From assembly GCA_947095585.1 (NCBI GenBank), contig OX352762.1, positions 115,412,930 to 115,476,929 of the forward strand: DNA of 64,000 nt, given 5' to 3'. The notes under the pieces are model-generated. The model was not told the origin of the DNA and ran no database searches. It was given only the letters and a program-made list of their open reading frames with translations. This document shows, one piece after another, positions 47,880 to 60,422 of this stretch; within the stretch, counting starts at the first letter, position 1, and the number at the start of each line of letters is the position of its first letter. Source of the DNA: Nephrocerus scutellatus (lineage: Eukaryota > Arthropoda > Insecta > Diptera > Pipunculidae). Made by a program: the position numbers and the translations under genes.

Positions 47880-48285
47880 CTCTGTACCACTTAATCTAAG
47901 ATACCCTGACATATGTCCTTCCAAAAATAAAAAAATACTAACATTTACCTCCAACGTTTAATATCTCGGTGTTATCCTGGATAAAAAGCTTAGCTGGAAC
48001 TAGAAGTCAAGTATAGAATGCCGGTCTAAGATAGTAGCGATGCCAGCCACAGATGGACTTATGGTTGTACTCTTGTGTGTCTAATTTTTACATATGAAGC
48101 ACTAGTTTGGCAACGAGCAATAAATATTACGAGTATGCTAGCTCAGCAGAATACAAAAATTAGTAACAGCTGGTATCACATGATCTTTACGGTCATGCAG
48201 GACCGATGCGGTAAAAACCATCTTACACCTATTTCCTCCTGACATATTTATCAAATACATCGCGCGTCGTGAAGTGCAGTTAATT
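47880..48285 (+). mobile_element. Jockey-like LINE fragment (post-RT region)
   Basis: Plus-strand frames read LGVILDKKLSW near 47970, MPATDGL.YGCTLVCLIFTYEALVWQ near 48040-48110, and PISS.HIYQIHRAS / FIKYIARR near 48245-48270, matching the LG..LD..L.W, YG..VW and LPPL.L.I..IA.R motifs of such elements. It is head-to-head with the LINE at 48316-49260. Confidence 0.65.
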
Positions 48286-48315
48286 TATCAATGTTTTCGT
48301 CATCGACAATTATTC

Positions 48316-49260
48316 TCAAAAAAAATCTTGTAGATAGTAGCCAGACCAGAGGGAGTGAAATATTTCTTGCACCGGGTTAGAAAACCTGAATATTTGGCAG
48401 CATTTTTTGGCGACAGTGAATATGTGGTCATTCCAACGTTGCCAATGAAATCCGTACTGCCGGTCACTAAGGATTTCGTTGGTTTCAAGATATTTGATGA
48501 GCTGAAAATTGATCAGCGTTTCCATGATTTTGGAAAAAATGGATGTAAATGCTATTGGTCGGTACGAAGAAGGAGACGACGGCTCGCCTTTTTTGGGTAT
48601 TGGCTGGAAAAGGCTGTTTTCCAACTTTTTGGGAAGAGTTCAGAACAATAGCATAGATGGAAAAGGTTACGCAATGGTAATGCCATCTTGGAAGAACACC
48701 TTTTCAGAACTAATCGGGAAATACCATTTAGCCTAGCGGATTTGTGAGTCTTGAGATTGTTTAAAACTCTAGTGACTGAATGCAACGAACTCTGAGGTGC
48801 ACGGCAGCAATGCACAATCTGGAAGCGTGGAGCTAGCTGCTTTTGATTGCATCAGCGGCGGCATCCACGTTGCTATCGCGAGATAATAGCGTCCAGTTAA
48901 CATTCCCAAAGAGTTGTTAAGGCTGTCCCAATTGTCTTTCTACGCCATCCTGTTACGTGGTTTATTAACAAGAAATTAGCTGATACTACACAATGGTCTG
49001 ACGAGCCTAGTAGCAATAAAATATTTACGGAGTATTTATCACGACGAAAGGTAAGGAGCAAGCGGAATGATTTGCAATGTCAAGTAATCTTTTAGTCTCA
49101 TTTACATTTAAGGTGATTAAATTCAGCGTATATCTCAACACACTTTCCTTCGGGTGTTGTCTGGCCAGAATGGCGAAGCCACCCAGAATTGTGCACATTA
49201 AAATCCCCCGCAATAACGATTTCAGTTTAACGATACTCGTATTGTGTAACAATTCTTAAA
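48316..49260 (-). mobile_element. R1/I-like LINE fragment: endonuclease end and RT start
   Basis: Minus strand from 49230: IVIAGDFNVHNSGWLRHSG (endonuclease), LDIANHSACSLPFVV and, after frame changes, LGSSDHCVVSANFL near 48985. Then SLHSVTRVLNNLKTHKSARL near 48790 and NGISRLVLKRC, followed by PIPKKGEPSSPSSYRPIAFT near 48590 and FSKIMETLINFQLIKYLE. It ends at the start of the RT domain (RQYGF), before the YADD. Confidence 0.82.
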
Positions 49261-49321
49261 ATTGAATCAGACAGTGCATCAAACTCGTTCTGAGTCGAAA
49301 CATTGTCTAAGTTGGGGCTTC

Positions 49322-49382
49322 CTCAAAGGAAATAGTAGTGAATATTACGCTCTCAAAGGAAATAGTAGTGAATATTACGCTC
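49322..49382. repeat. Exact 30-bp tandem duplication
   Basis: A unit beginning CTCAAAGGAAATAGTAGTGA at 49322 is repeated without change at 49352. Confidence 0.95.
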
Positions 49383-49499
49383 TTGTACCTTTACTTTGAG
49401 CCATATGAAATGAAATTCCGGATTGGGACAGATTTGGCTGAGTTGAGGCAAAAGTTGGAACGCAACATCACTACGGACATAAATTGCGGGTCCGCGTCT

Positions 49500-50330
49500 A
49501 GGGAAAAATAATTAAGGTTGCGCCGTCCTGTTGCAATCACAAGTCTTCGAAATCAATTTCAGCTATTTGAGGCCAAAAGAAGTTGTTAATCATCTCACGG
49601 TAACGAACGCCGTTGATGATAACCGCATTGTCATTCGCATTCTCTTAGAAGAACGGTCAAATCACTGCCAGCCAAACATGCGCACCAAACAGTAGCTCGT
49701 GGTGGATGCATGGGACGTTGAAGTATTACTCTTGACTTCTCAGCTCCCCAAAAGAGACAATTCTGTTTGTTGACATAGTCATCAAGTTTGAAATGCGCCT
49801 CAAAAATCTCCATTCACTTGTTGTTGCTCTAAGATTTATTCTGTGCACTTTTGCTGCGCATGGTCCGCTAACTTCAAATGTTTTGTCAACTGAATTTTGT
49901 AGGAATCCAAATGCAGATCTTTAGTCAAAATTCGCTGTAAACTGCATCGTGAAATTTTCAATTGTTGAGGTGGAAAGATTCTGGTGAATACTCTGACTAA
50001 CCGCTGCAATGTTTTCATTAGACCGAGCTGCACAAACACGAATAGGTCTCTTCTGGGCTTGAACTAATCTAATCGCTTCAAATTTCTTGATTAATCGAAC
50101 CACTGTACGGCAAGGAAGTGCGTTATTGTGATCGAAAAATGCACGACTTTTTCAAACCGTCTCCCCACCATTTCGGTAGTGGGGTTTTAAAATTTCTATG
50201 TGTTGTGCGTTTTCTATGATTAAACCTTAATGTTCACACATGACAGCTGTTATAAAACAACGCTGTATTACCGACGCAAAAAAGTGGCAATAAGTTTAAA
50301 AATGCGGTTTTAACGGAACACTCTTTAGAT
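49500..50330 (-). mobile_element. Mariner-type transposase fossil
   Basis: Minus-strand order: ALPCRTVVRLIKKFEA near 50115, PIRVCAARSNENIAAVSQSI and HQNLSTSTIENF (DNA-binding half), LQRILTKDLHLDSYKIQLTK near 49950, EAHFKLDDYVNKQNCLFWGA near 49790 (first Asp region, Asp not clear), then MHPPRATVWC near 49710. The second Asp region is reduced to LVIATGRRNL near 49535. Frameshifted and truncated. Confidence 0.8.
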
Positions 50331-50339
50331 TAAGATGAC

Positions 50340-51640
50340 CTCTGAGTTTCTTCTCAATTTGTCAAAGTCCTAAAAGTTTTTAAACTCATCTAGCTTCTTT
50401 CAGGCAGCGGTAAGGGAGGCGTGTAGCCTTGTAGGACCTTAGAACAAAGTACCTCACAAATTAGGAGGATAAGAACATATCTAGACAGCCAATTAAAGCT
50501 AATTATGCGATCGTTGTAAATTCAAAGCTTGTGAGAGAGGCCAAGAATAATATCCGGATTCGGTAGAGATAGAGTCTCCGGAATCGTACATTCTCATATA
50601 TGAGGCCAACAATTGCGAACTTATGAAGACCAACAGCTCGGATTTTACGGTTAAATTTTTGGATTTGAAGAGTCTTGATAGACAGCGTGATAGCGTCCGT
50701 TTTCTTTAAGCACTTTTACTTTTATTCAAATGAAGTTCCACTTTGGAGCAATGGCTGAACTGCGTTTTAGTTTGATAAGATACATAGTACGAACAAATAT
50801 ACAAATGAACCTGTAAATAATTCGCTTTACAACTTATTTATCTTAAACCTAAGTCCACTTCACCTGTAAAAAATTACAGACGCTCAGTGGTGGAGAAATA
50901 AATCTGCACATATACGAGTATGTAGAAATGCGTGGGCCACTCGCATGGCTCTTCTGTGCTGTTGTCTCTATTTAAGAGACATCCGCCTAAGATCTCAATA
51001 AAAACCCATTGGACATGATGATGGTATCTTTTGTGGTAATCTTTCGATCAAGTTGAAGCGTTCTACAGCAGACAAGCAAGTCTGGTTAAGTTGTAAGATA
51101 CACAGACAGGCAGACTGTTAATATTTTCATTTTCTTTTGATGATGATGATTTGATGATGATATGAGGGAGGGACATAGAAAAAGAGGTGCATAGCATGTA
51201 CGCAGAGAATCTGAAATCCTCCTCGGAACTGAATTTTACGAACCTAATAATATTGTAAATAACCATTGAAAAGTGTGACTAAGCAAAAAACTACTCGCGT
51301 TCTTAAGACTTTGTTCGTACTTATAGTCCTATAGTATGATTAGACTGGCAGGAAAAAAGTGATTATGTGACAGGCGATCGAAGTTAGTACTTTGCTGTTG
51401 TCACTCCCATGTCCTATCAGATAAATAATTTCGTTGATTGTTTTAAATGATACGTTAGATACAACGAATAAGGAAGTTACATTACTTCTGACTTCGCGAT
51501 CTGAAATTTTCTAATAAGCCGTTCCCAATCTTTTTTTTTGTTTGCTTACCACTTTTTAAGAGAGAAATTCATCGTGGACCAATTTGTCCTCTATATGCAA
51601 TTTATCGCAGTTAGGCAAGAACCATTCTTCGATTTTATTT
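50340..51640. other. Interval with a faint LINE 3' trace and no gene
   Basis: 50560-50720 shares TTTTTGGATTTGAAGAGTCT and CTCCGGAATCGTACATTCTC-like sequence with the RTE LINE tail at 14150-14360. Beyond it, a GATGAT microsatellite at 51138-51160. No gene. Confidence 0.45.
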
Positions 51641-52560
51641 TATTTTATTGAATTGGTAATATTATGTTTATTTAATTTTTTTTTGAATAGCGGGTCTTCA
51701 ACTGGTTCGCATGGGCTTTAATGATTCGCTCTCCTGAAGTATAGTTTCGACTGTGATGTTGTAATTCACTCTTACAATCCTTTCAACGATTTTTGCTGGA
51801 GCCCACTTCAATTTGTCGTTTCATTCTTGTAACTTATAGAAGACTTCATTATTGGCTTCAAATTCTCTCCATTTCGCACCATGATGCTTGTTGAATTGAA
51901 GTTCCTTTTTAATTTTTTCGTTGCTCGAATTTCATTTGCTTTCTTTGGACATGAGCAAATTCATGGATGTTTTCATCTTCCGATTGTTTAGAAACTCTGA
52001 TGGAACTTCATGCCTAAGTTATATGATGGTGTTTGACGATAATTGAACAGGAACAGGAAAATTCTATTTGACTCGCAGAAATCTTTGAATTCTTGTGACG
52101 TGAATTGTGCACCATTTTCCGATACTATTGTTTCGCAGACACCTAAGCGGGAGAAAACATCGTTTAGCAATTTGATGATTTTTGCTGAGGTTGTTGATTT
52201 GGTGCTGAAGACTTCAGGCCATTTGCTGTAGGCATCGGCGTTTACAAAGAAGAAGTCTCCATTTACTGGTCCAGCGTAGTCAATCTGAATTCGTGACCAT
52301 GGTTCATTCGGAATCTGCCAAGGTTTTAATTTACATTTGATCGGTGATTTTCTGGAAACAGCACAAGCTTTGCAAGTTTTGACATTCTTCTCGATATCTT
52401 TGTTGATCGATGGCCAGAAAACTTTATCTTGAGCGAGGAGTTGAATGCGACTTTCGCCTGGATGGCCTTCGTGAAGCTCTTCCAGAATTTTCTCGCGATA
52501 ATTTGATAAATGCAACCTTGTATTTGCGAAAGGTAGTTTCGGACCATGCATTTCCGATTG
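51640..52560 (-). mobile_element. Gypsy-like LTR retrotransposon integrase fragment
   Basis: A 187-residue minus-strand ORF (52551-51988) holds the HHCC zinc finger (H..H in ELHEGHPGESR, C..C in CKACAVSR), the integrase core with IDYAGPV (first Asp) and IVSENGAQFTSQEF, where the second catalytic Asp (usually SDNG) is Glu, and FNYRQTPS. Past the stop, 51840-51690 in other frames reads FEANNEVFYKLQE and KWAPAKIVERIVRVNYNITV, the C-terminal GPF/GPY-like region. No LTR, gag, protease or RT is present in the window. Confidence 0.88.
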
Positions 52561-52569
52561 CGTTTATTT

Positions 52570-55500
52570 TTATATGTTTTGCTTAAGATGTTTTAAAGTA
52601 AAATGAGTAAAGTTGTGTGTTAAAGTATTTTTATTAATAGGTTTATTTTTGTTACAATGTGCACACGTGTGCGTTAGGAAATTAAAGAGAGGAAAGGAGG
52701 AGATGTCGTCTATGCACATGTGTCATTTATAATTGTATTAGTTTTATAGTATGATGCTGGTACATGTTACTAATTGCTATTACTTGTTAAGTGCCTGTAC
52801 GAACAAGTCATTTTAAATAAATTCCTGACACACAAATCTGCATTATACGAGAATTTCTCCTATAAAGCAAAGATACGATTTGATTTTTATATAACTTTAT
52901 ACATATCTATTACAAAATTTTAGACTATCAAAGGTGATTTGTCTGTTACAAGGAACTCAGATTGAATTAAATCACATCAATCAAAGATACATTAATCAAA
53001 AACCCGCATGATTTTTTTTGTAATATTGTAGTCACTACTGCGACTGAAATTAGATTTATCCGAAGAAGAATCTATATACATATGTAGCTATCGTAGCTAT
53101 TTATCACAAAAAGCAAACAACATTGACCATCAGCAGCAGGAGCACCTATTAAAGTCTATCTGTTATGATTGCGCTGGTTAAACGTCTAAGCGCCTGAAGA
53201 TGTTTTTGGTTTTCATTGAGGAAAACATAAAATCCAGAATGTCAGATAGTAAGCAGCGAAATTCTGGCTCACGATCATCTTTTGGCTTCATCATAATTTT
53301 ACAGGTCTTCTTCGGTTGCACGGTTGTACCAAAAACGACACGAGATGCTTAAGCTCGACTATGGGCCGAAAACATTTGTTTTTTTTCAATGCCTCTTCTT
53401 CATTTTGATGACCAATATGACAAAGAAGACGACAATGCATCAGAAAAAGATCCTTCAAGTCATTGTGGTTAATGACATATTTCAACCATCAGATGGTATG
53501 TGCGGAAGTAGGCGAGGATGAAAAAGAGATTGATCATCTTCTGATCTACTGGTGCTACTACTCAACGCACGTCTGTCAGTATTATAATCTTACATAAGAT
53601 ACTCTTCCTTTTGGCTTTAAAATTATTATGACCATAAATTTCAAATACAATTTCAGAATAACTTGTTATTGCTACAACTTAACCTATCATTTCTGTCATT
53701 ACCATTGAATCGGAATGGGTTGTCAAAATTTAAAGACGCGTTTGCTTTTCTTTACATTTCTTCTTCTTCTTCTTTGCTAGGTTAGGTTAGGAGAGGTAGC
53801 TGTATTCGCTAACTTAGACAGGTAACGGACCATTGTGGTACCACAGCATCATTTCCCTTTTCAAGTAATCAATAGTGTGAATTTGCGAACTCTTGCTATT
53901 TGTGAATTAAAGTTGTAATTTTGGAAACTTGTCTGCACAATGTCGTCGACATTTTTAAGATACCAGAGGAAATGGATTAACTGAATGTAGATATATATCC
54001 AGTTAATCACACAGTGAAGATGCGTTGTCAAATGCGCTTTCGATCCATTTATAGGGCTGGTCGATTTATAGGGCTGAAAGCTGTTAATTGCCCATCGGAT
54101 TCTTTGTTCAGTACAGACCTCCGAGGCTTTCTTCCAGTCATTCTTATTTGGCCTGAGGTGGTTCATCCCCATCTCGTGCTCGTTTCAGGTCACTGCGTTT
54201 CCTGGGAAGTGTGTTCTCAGGAGAAGGAGGGCTCTTTGCTCCTCATTACCTGTGAACCTCCCGTTCTGGTCTATCACTGGGAATGTTGTTTTCTCCCGTG
54301 TGCGCACTTTGTCAGGGCTATACATTGATCCTGCGTTCCTATTTGAAAGACCTAAAAAAGTGAATGACAAAAAAGGATTAAAACATTAAGAACTTAACCG
54401 TTTACATCACCTAGCAGGGCAATAATACTAATAATTTACTAATTTCAAAATAAATTAAAATTTTTAGTACTTCCAAAATAAATACTAGTCAATTTGATGA
54501 ACTATCATGACTCAGTTACACTTCGCTTCAAATTATGCTGCAAGTCTACCTAAAAGATTGTGTTGGCCCTAAAAGTTGCCTTGTCGCCGAGATCTTGCAG
54601 TCGACATTTAGTTCTACTACTGGTGTTTTGGCTCAGTTGGTCGCCAGCTACCGATAAACGAATTTTTTAGTTCTCAAAAAAATTCTTTAGACTACAACCA
54701 AAGGAAAAAGTTACAACAATAACCACATTTTGATTTAATGCGTGGTTACATTTCTATACTGTAGTCCTCATTATTCATAAAAAATATGCATACTTATGTA
54801 AGTACCTATATGTAATTATTATTTGAAATCGCCTTTTCCATTTACACCCGGGACTGAGTTCTTCGCTTGAGTTAGTACCTAAGAAGAGCATTTACAGCAG
54901 CCAATGCCGTGTCATTTGTCATCATGCGAAAGGATGTTAGTTGTGCTTGTGACTACACATTTTTTTTTGGAGAAGACATTTTCTAATTATTGTTTAGGTA
55001 CTTTTTGTGACAGGGCATTTCCGGTAAGAGGTACGAGTATAAAAGAAAAGAAAAGGCCAAAAAAAGAGTTGTTGTGCCACATTAAAATGCAATTATCACA
55101 TTAAATTGCCCGAAAGCGTCAAAATGTGATTGCTGTTGTGTTGTTATTTTTGACTTTAAATACAAAACAACATACCCCCTGCACACCTCGGTTGAAAAAC
55201 GAAAATCTAATGGGTAAACACGAAGCACTTTAATTGACCTGACCAAATGACACTTTGAATGTTGCCGCCGAAGTGCTTGACATTGTTATCAGAAATTGCC
55301 GCTACATGGATGCATGGATGCGCGCATTGAAGGTGTTTTTTCAAAAACCAAAAAGCATCAGCGTAAAATCATGTTCATGTGCACAAATTATATTGTGTAA
55401 CTGTACAGGCATTTGAAACGATTAATTTCAAATTTTCCGCAGATTTTTTTTAAAATAAAGTTGTAAAATAGTTTTCAGCTTCGCTGTGCATTGAAAGCTG

Positions 55501-55800
55501 GAGCACACAGTCAGCTTGTTGAATGCGACAATTTAATTAAAGTTGAACCTTGTTAGCATATCGGATGGAAACATATGAATTGGGAGTATAGATATACATA
55601 CCGATGTAGGTTCTTTCATGTATTTATATAATAAATCGTATATATGACATATATGTCAGCCTCTTTCCAATGAATGCCCGTGTGACCAAGAGCAGAGTTT
55701 AAAGCAAACAACATAAAAAATCCGGTCACAGATGAAGACCTTAGGTTATTTATGGTTGGAACAATGTTATTGGATTGGGATGGAAATTTTAATTTTTAAG
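52570..55800. other. Interval without supported gene
   Basis: Short ORFs on both strands (53291-53521, 53861-54370, 54904-55104) show no motif. AT-rich; a (TTC)n run lies at 53758-53776. Confidence 0.4.
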
Positions 55801-55849
55801 AAAAAAAGCCATAAATTATGTCATTCACTGAATGTTTAAATGAATAATT

Positions 55850-56475
55850 ATTTTTATAAGGTACGTTTTAATTGCTTAGGCATATGCGTGAAATATTGGG
55901 ATTGAATAATAGAAGAAAGTTTGGTGGGTGCTGTTGATAGATCACACCCAAGCAACCTAATAAAAATCGCCAAATCGTCTGCATAACCAATGGTGATGTA
56001 GCTTAATCTTTGAAGATCGACTAGTGACCATAGAAGGGGAGAAAGCACTCCTCCGTGGGAACATCCCTTAACTGCAGTATCTCCTCCCGGGGGGCAATAA
56101 TATCTCTACTTTCAAGCCTGACCCTTATCCAATGATTGGTCCAGTCTTCGATACTACTACTGATTGCCCTTTCAATAGAGTCGTAGCCAGTGTTATCGAA
56201 AGTGCCCTCAATGACGACGAAGTCACATAGGCCCACTTCCTTGAAACGAAAAGTTCCTTCTAACTTCTTTATAAGATAGTGAAGGCCACCTTCTGCCTTT
56301 CCTGTACGCAAACTGACTTGAGTGCAGAGGGGTAGACAATTCTAACCGACCTCTAATATGAACATCAATAAGTCTCATGGTTTGGATGACAAACGATATA
56401 AGACTTATAGGTCTGTATGATTTAGGCAGCTTACTACGCCTATTACCTGGTTTGGTGATAAATATCACATTAACC
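55850..56475 (-). mobile_element. R1/jockey-like LINE reverse transcriptase fragment
   Basis: Minus strand from 56468: FITKPGNRRSKLPKSYRPIS (RT block 1), LHSSQFAYRKGR, LGLCDFVVIEGTFDNTGYDS-like text near 56220 (F.DIEGAFDN, first catalytic Asp replaced by Glu or shifted), ECFLPFYGH/GVLSPLLWSLV near 56045, and ITIGYADDLAIF near 55985 (catalytic YADD intact). Two frameshifts. Ends shortly after YADD. Confidence 0.87.
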
Positions 56476-56479
56476 TGTC

Positions 56480-57320
56480 TCCAGATAGTAGAATGTACCC
56501 CCAGTTCTAGCTAGCTCTAAATAAAGTAACCATACCTGGTAGGATGAGATCGATTGCCTTCTGTAGAAGCGCTGGAATCCCATCACCGCAGGAGCTTTGA
56601 AAGAGTTAAAATAGCCTACTGCTCATTTAAACTTATACGGACTGAAGCTTTATCGGATAAACTATTTAGCCTACTAGTAATACAGACCCTTTGGTCAGAT
56701 GCCTTCGGATACGTATATGGTACACGAGTAGACGAACCTAGAAAGTGAATGGATTCGTGCAGATACTGCAATTTCGACAATGTTTTCGTAGCATAAATTC
56801 CTAACTAAATTCCTACTTGATGAATTTAAGATTGGTCGCAGGTATTGCTTTTAAGCAGCCATACAACATAACAATACATAACAAATATACAGAACAAACT
56901 AACCAGTCAAATATTGATGGCAGGCATTGAAACTGTCGACGAGGTCTCTTTCTGCTACCGTTTATCTGGAAAGTAGCCCTTTGCGGCATAAATTTGGCAA
57001 CTCTCATTTTTATGTTATTCTAGCCAATTGAAAAATACTTTACGGCGGCGAAGAATCTCACCGTGAACTCAACCAATACAGAGAGCGAAAACCGAACCAG
57101 TTGCGGAAGTTCTAATTACCAGAGTGTCCGTGGTCTGACTCAAAAAAACACCGCGTTTCACCTTCTACATATGGTAATATGATCACCAATCTAAGAAGCG
57201 ACGGAAAAAATACTTTCATGGGATTCTAAATGGCATAGTAACTGAAGATGAAGAATGGAATAGAAGGCTCAATCAAAGCCCGAAGGGACCTTCAATTGCA
57301 AACCATAACCAAAAGTTGAT
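56480..57320. other. Interval without supported gene
   Basis: Short ORFs only; 56554-56748 is antisense to likely LINE sequence. No motif. Confidence 0.4.
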
Positions 57321-57324
57321 TTAA

Positions 57325-57425
57325 GAAGCCGTGAAAAGGATTTTTGATGTTTTTCTCGGATTCAAACTTCGAACCTCGCGCTAAGTATTAGAACGCACTA
57401 ACCACTTGAACCATGGCGCCCACAT
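57325..57425 (-). mobile_element. tRNA-derived SINE head fragment
   Basis: Minus strand from 57425: TGTGGGCGCCATGGTTCAAG, TGGTTAGTGCG (A-box-like), GGTTCGAAGTTTGAATCC (B-box-like) and GAGAAAAACATC. No body or tail. Confidence 0.6.
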
Positions 57426-57439
57426 AGACAAAAAAGATG

Positions 57440-57540
57440 ATTAATCAGTTTAAAAATAATAAGTCCTCGGGATTAGATACCATCCCAGTGGAGCTGATTA
57501 AATCCCAGGCAAATGAACAACTGATCAGATTTTCATCTTT
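57440..57540 (+). mobile_element. RTE-like LINE RT fragment
   Basis: Plus strand reads INQFKNNKSSGLDTIPVELI and KSQANEQL, the conserved segment before RT block 1 (LKNNKA.G.DGIPAELIK). Only this short piece is recognisable. Confidence 0.6.
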
Positions 57541-57544
57541 AAGT

Positions 57545-58935
57545 AGGCGATGTGTAGAGTTCCAAAACGCACTTCGCCATCTATTTATAGACTCTAAAGC
57601 CGCTCTATAATAGCCAGAGTAGAACTTTACTATGCCATGAAATCAACATTCCTGTTCCGAGACGACGACGAGTAGGTACACTGACACGGGATATACGAGC
57701 GTTACCACGATGATGGTATTGTAAAAAGAATTATGCTCAGTAGGTTGCGTCGGGCTGGACTTTGATCTCAAATCAGCACAGAGTACAGAATCAGCACGAA
57801 TACCCCTTTGCTGTAGGGTTTATCGGACACAACAGCGAAGCAAGCGAAGCAAGCAAGCGATCCTAGCTCAACTAAAAATTGCCGAACAGGAATTCGAAAA
57901 CGTAGACAAATTTCTAGCATGCTTGGTCTTGACTAACATTGTTGGCACCGAATGGTCAGAGTCGGCTCGAAATGCTATCCAGAATCTGAAGAAGCAATCT
58001 TGTTATCAGCTTAAGAACTGCTGCGGCTCTATCGCGGCTCCTTCGCTCTAATGCGGAATCAGTACCACTTGAACCTTGACCACTACTAACACACGCAAGT
58101 TATAAACCTTCATTAATTTTTCTCTAAGAACCATGTTGCTGTTATTTTGGACCAGTCAGATCTCCAACAAGCATCTTTATGGGCAAAAAATCGATAGAGG
58201 TTATTATCTAGAGGGGAAAGTAACACTGGATGCGTAGTAAACAACGTACGACGCGAACACAACTCCACTGCAAAATACGAGTCCATTACTAACTCAGGGA
58301 GGTAGACCTAGGAGGACGCGCTCAAAACAGACGTGACAAAGGACAGTTGAGAAGGAATCGAGCTCTTTGGAAATAAGCTGGAGGCAGCTCAAACGCGTTA
58401 CAGAACTACCTACATACAAGATGGAGCGCAGGCGTTGTTGAAGTTCTATGATTCCCAAGAGGTTAAAGAATCTAACTTACTATTCAAAACGCATGTTCAT
58501 ATACATCTTTTGTTTTCTTCTCATTAATTTTTTAACACCCATGCTGTGTTCTGTGTTTTTTTTGTATGTAGTTTTAAAATTCCTCCTTTTAGGTTTGTGG
58601 AAGTGTGGATTACCCACTTTCATTAAGCAAAACAAACCGTGTCCAATAAACCTACAGAAAATATTGGATCCAAGAAGGTGATATCTTTACACTCTTGTTT
58701 GGAACTATAGCAACCTATTGCATGAGAATATATGGAAAATATCTACCAATTTTGTAAAATGTAGCCTGCTGACGAATTCACTAACTCACTTAGACTACAG
58801 TTGTTTCCACATTTTAATAAATTGATGGCGCTTTTCTCAAATGATCAATTTGTTTACGCATGTGAAGTTTTTAACAAATAACAAAATTAACAGAATCTCA
58901 TATGTATACAGCCTGCATATGTATTGGTAAAAATA
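57545..58935. other. Interval between LINE pieces and satellite
   Basis: No supported gene. The ORF at 58448-58681 is hydrophobic, has no recognised motif and no upstream features. Confidence 0.4.
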
Positions 58936-58938
58936 ACA

Positions 58939-60382
58939 TTTGTTATTTTGAATTTAGAGGTTCGCTGTAAAACAGATTAACAAGCTCACATATATGTCTC
59001 ACTAAATTGACCCACACCTGTGTCTTCCTAAAGGAATAATCTATCGAATACAGTTTGTTAGATTACAATGCAGAGGGGAAGAGGCATTTGTGCATCGGTT
59101 TGAACTTTTGTTATTTTCATGAAATTCGTCAATTTGGTGGTTCTCTGTCAAGCGGATTGGCCAGTTCCCAGAGATGTCTCACTATATTGACCTACACCAC
59201 TGTCTTCCTAAAGGAATAATCTATCGAATAGAGTTTGTTAGATTACAATGCAGAGGGGAAGAGGCATTTGTGCATCGGTTTGAACTTTTGTTATTTTCAT
59301 GAAATTCGTCAATTTGGCGGTTCTCTGTCAAGCGGATTGGCCAGTTCCCAGAGATGTCTCACTATATTGACCCACACCTGTGTCTTTTAAAAGGAATAAT
59401 CTATCGAATAGAGTTTGTAAGATTACAATGCAGAGGGGAAGAGGCATTTGTGCATCGGTTTGAACTTTTGTTATTTTCATGAAATTCGTCAATTTGGAGG
59501 TTCTCTGTCAAGCGGATTGGCCAGTTCCCAGAGATGTCTCACTATATTGACCTACACCTGTGTCTTCCTAAAGGAATAATCTATCGAATAGAGTTTGTTA
59601 GATTAGAATGCAGAGGGGATGAGGCATTTGTGCATCGGTTTGAACTTTTGTTATTTTCATGAAATTCGTCAATTTGGTGGTTCTCTGTCAAGCGGATTGG
59701 CCAGTTCCCAGAGATGTCTCACTATATTGACCTACACCAGTGTCTTCCTAAAGGAATAATCTATCGAATACAGTTTGTTAGATTACAATGCAGAGGGGAA
59801 GAGGCATTTGTGCATCGGTTTGAACTTTTGTTATTTTCATGAAATTCGTCAATTTGGAGGTTCTCTGTCAAGCGGATTGGCCAGTTCCCAGAGATGTCTC
59901 ACTATATTGACCCACACCCGTGTCTTCCTAAAGGAATAATCTATCGAATAGAGTTTGTTAGATTACAATGCAGAGGGGAAGAGGCATTTGTGCATCGGTT
60001 TGAACTTTTGTTATTTTCATGAAATTCTTCAATTTGGAGGTTCTCTGTCAAGCGGATTGGCCAGTTCCCAGAGATGTCTCACCATATTGACCCACACCTG
60101 TGTCTTCCTAAAAGAACAATCTATCGAATAGAGTTTGTTAGATTACAATGCAGAGGGGAAGAGGCATTTGTGCATCGGTTTGAACTTTTGTTATTTTCAT
60201 GAAATTCGTCAATTTGGAGGTTCTCTGTCAAGCGGATTGGCCAGTTCCCAGAGATGTCTCACTATATTGACCTACACCTGTGTCTTCCTAAAGGAATAAT
60301 CTATCGAATAGAGTTTGTTAGATTACAATGCAGAGGGGAAGAGGCATTTGTGCATCGGTTTGAACTTTTGTTATTTTCATGA
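58939..60382 (+). repeat. Satellite array, 180-bp monomer, left block (8 copies)
   Basis: Monomers repeat every 180 bp exactly: CTATCGAATA recurs at 59041, 59221, 59401, 59581, 59761, 59941, 60121 and 60301. The first monomer (58939-59040) is clearly diverged, as is usual at array edges. Single-base variants mark types, for example GATTAGAATG with GGGGATGAGG at 59603-59623, and CCAGTGTC at 59738. No ORF over 60 codons. Confidence 0.97.
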
Positions 60383-60422
60383 CGAATTTCATGACGAATT
60401 TCATGAAAATAACAAAAGTTCA
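60361..60422. repeat. Orientation-switch junction of the satellite
   Basis: Arms of 22 bp (60361-60382 and 60401-60422) are exact reverse complements around an 18-bp spacer that itself repeats CGAATTTCATGA. Beyond the arms the two blocks remain complementary monomer by monomer, so the site is the centre of a kilobase-scale palindrome. Confidence 0.95.

Noticed and set aside
53778..53792. TTAGG-like repeats that could suggest insect telomere sequence
   Set aside because: Only two or three units; flies lack TTAGG telomeres, and chance occurrence is easy.
58448..58681. 77-codon hydrophobic ORF beside the satellite
   Set aside because: T-rich sequence produces Phe/Leu runs by chance; nothing else supports a gene.
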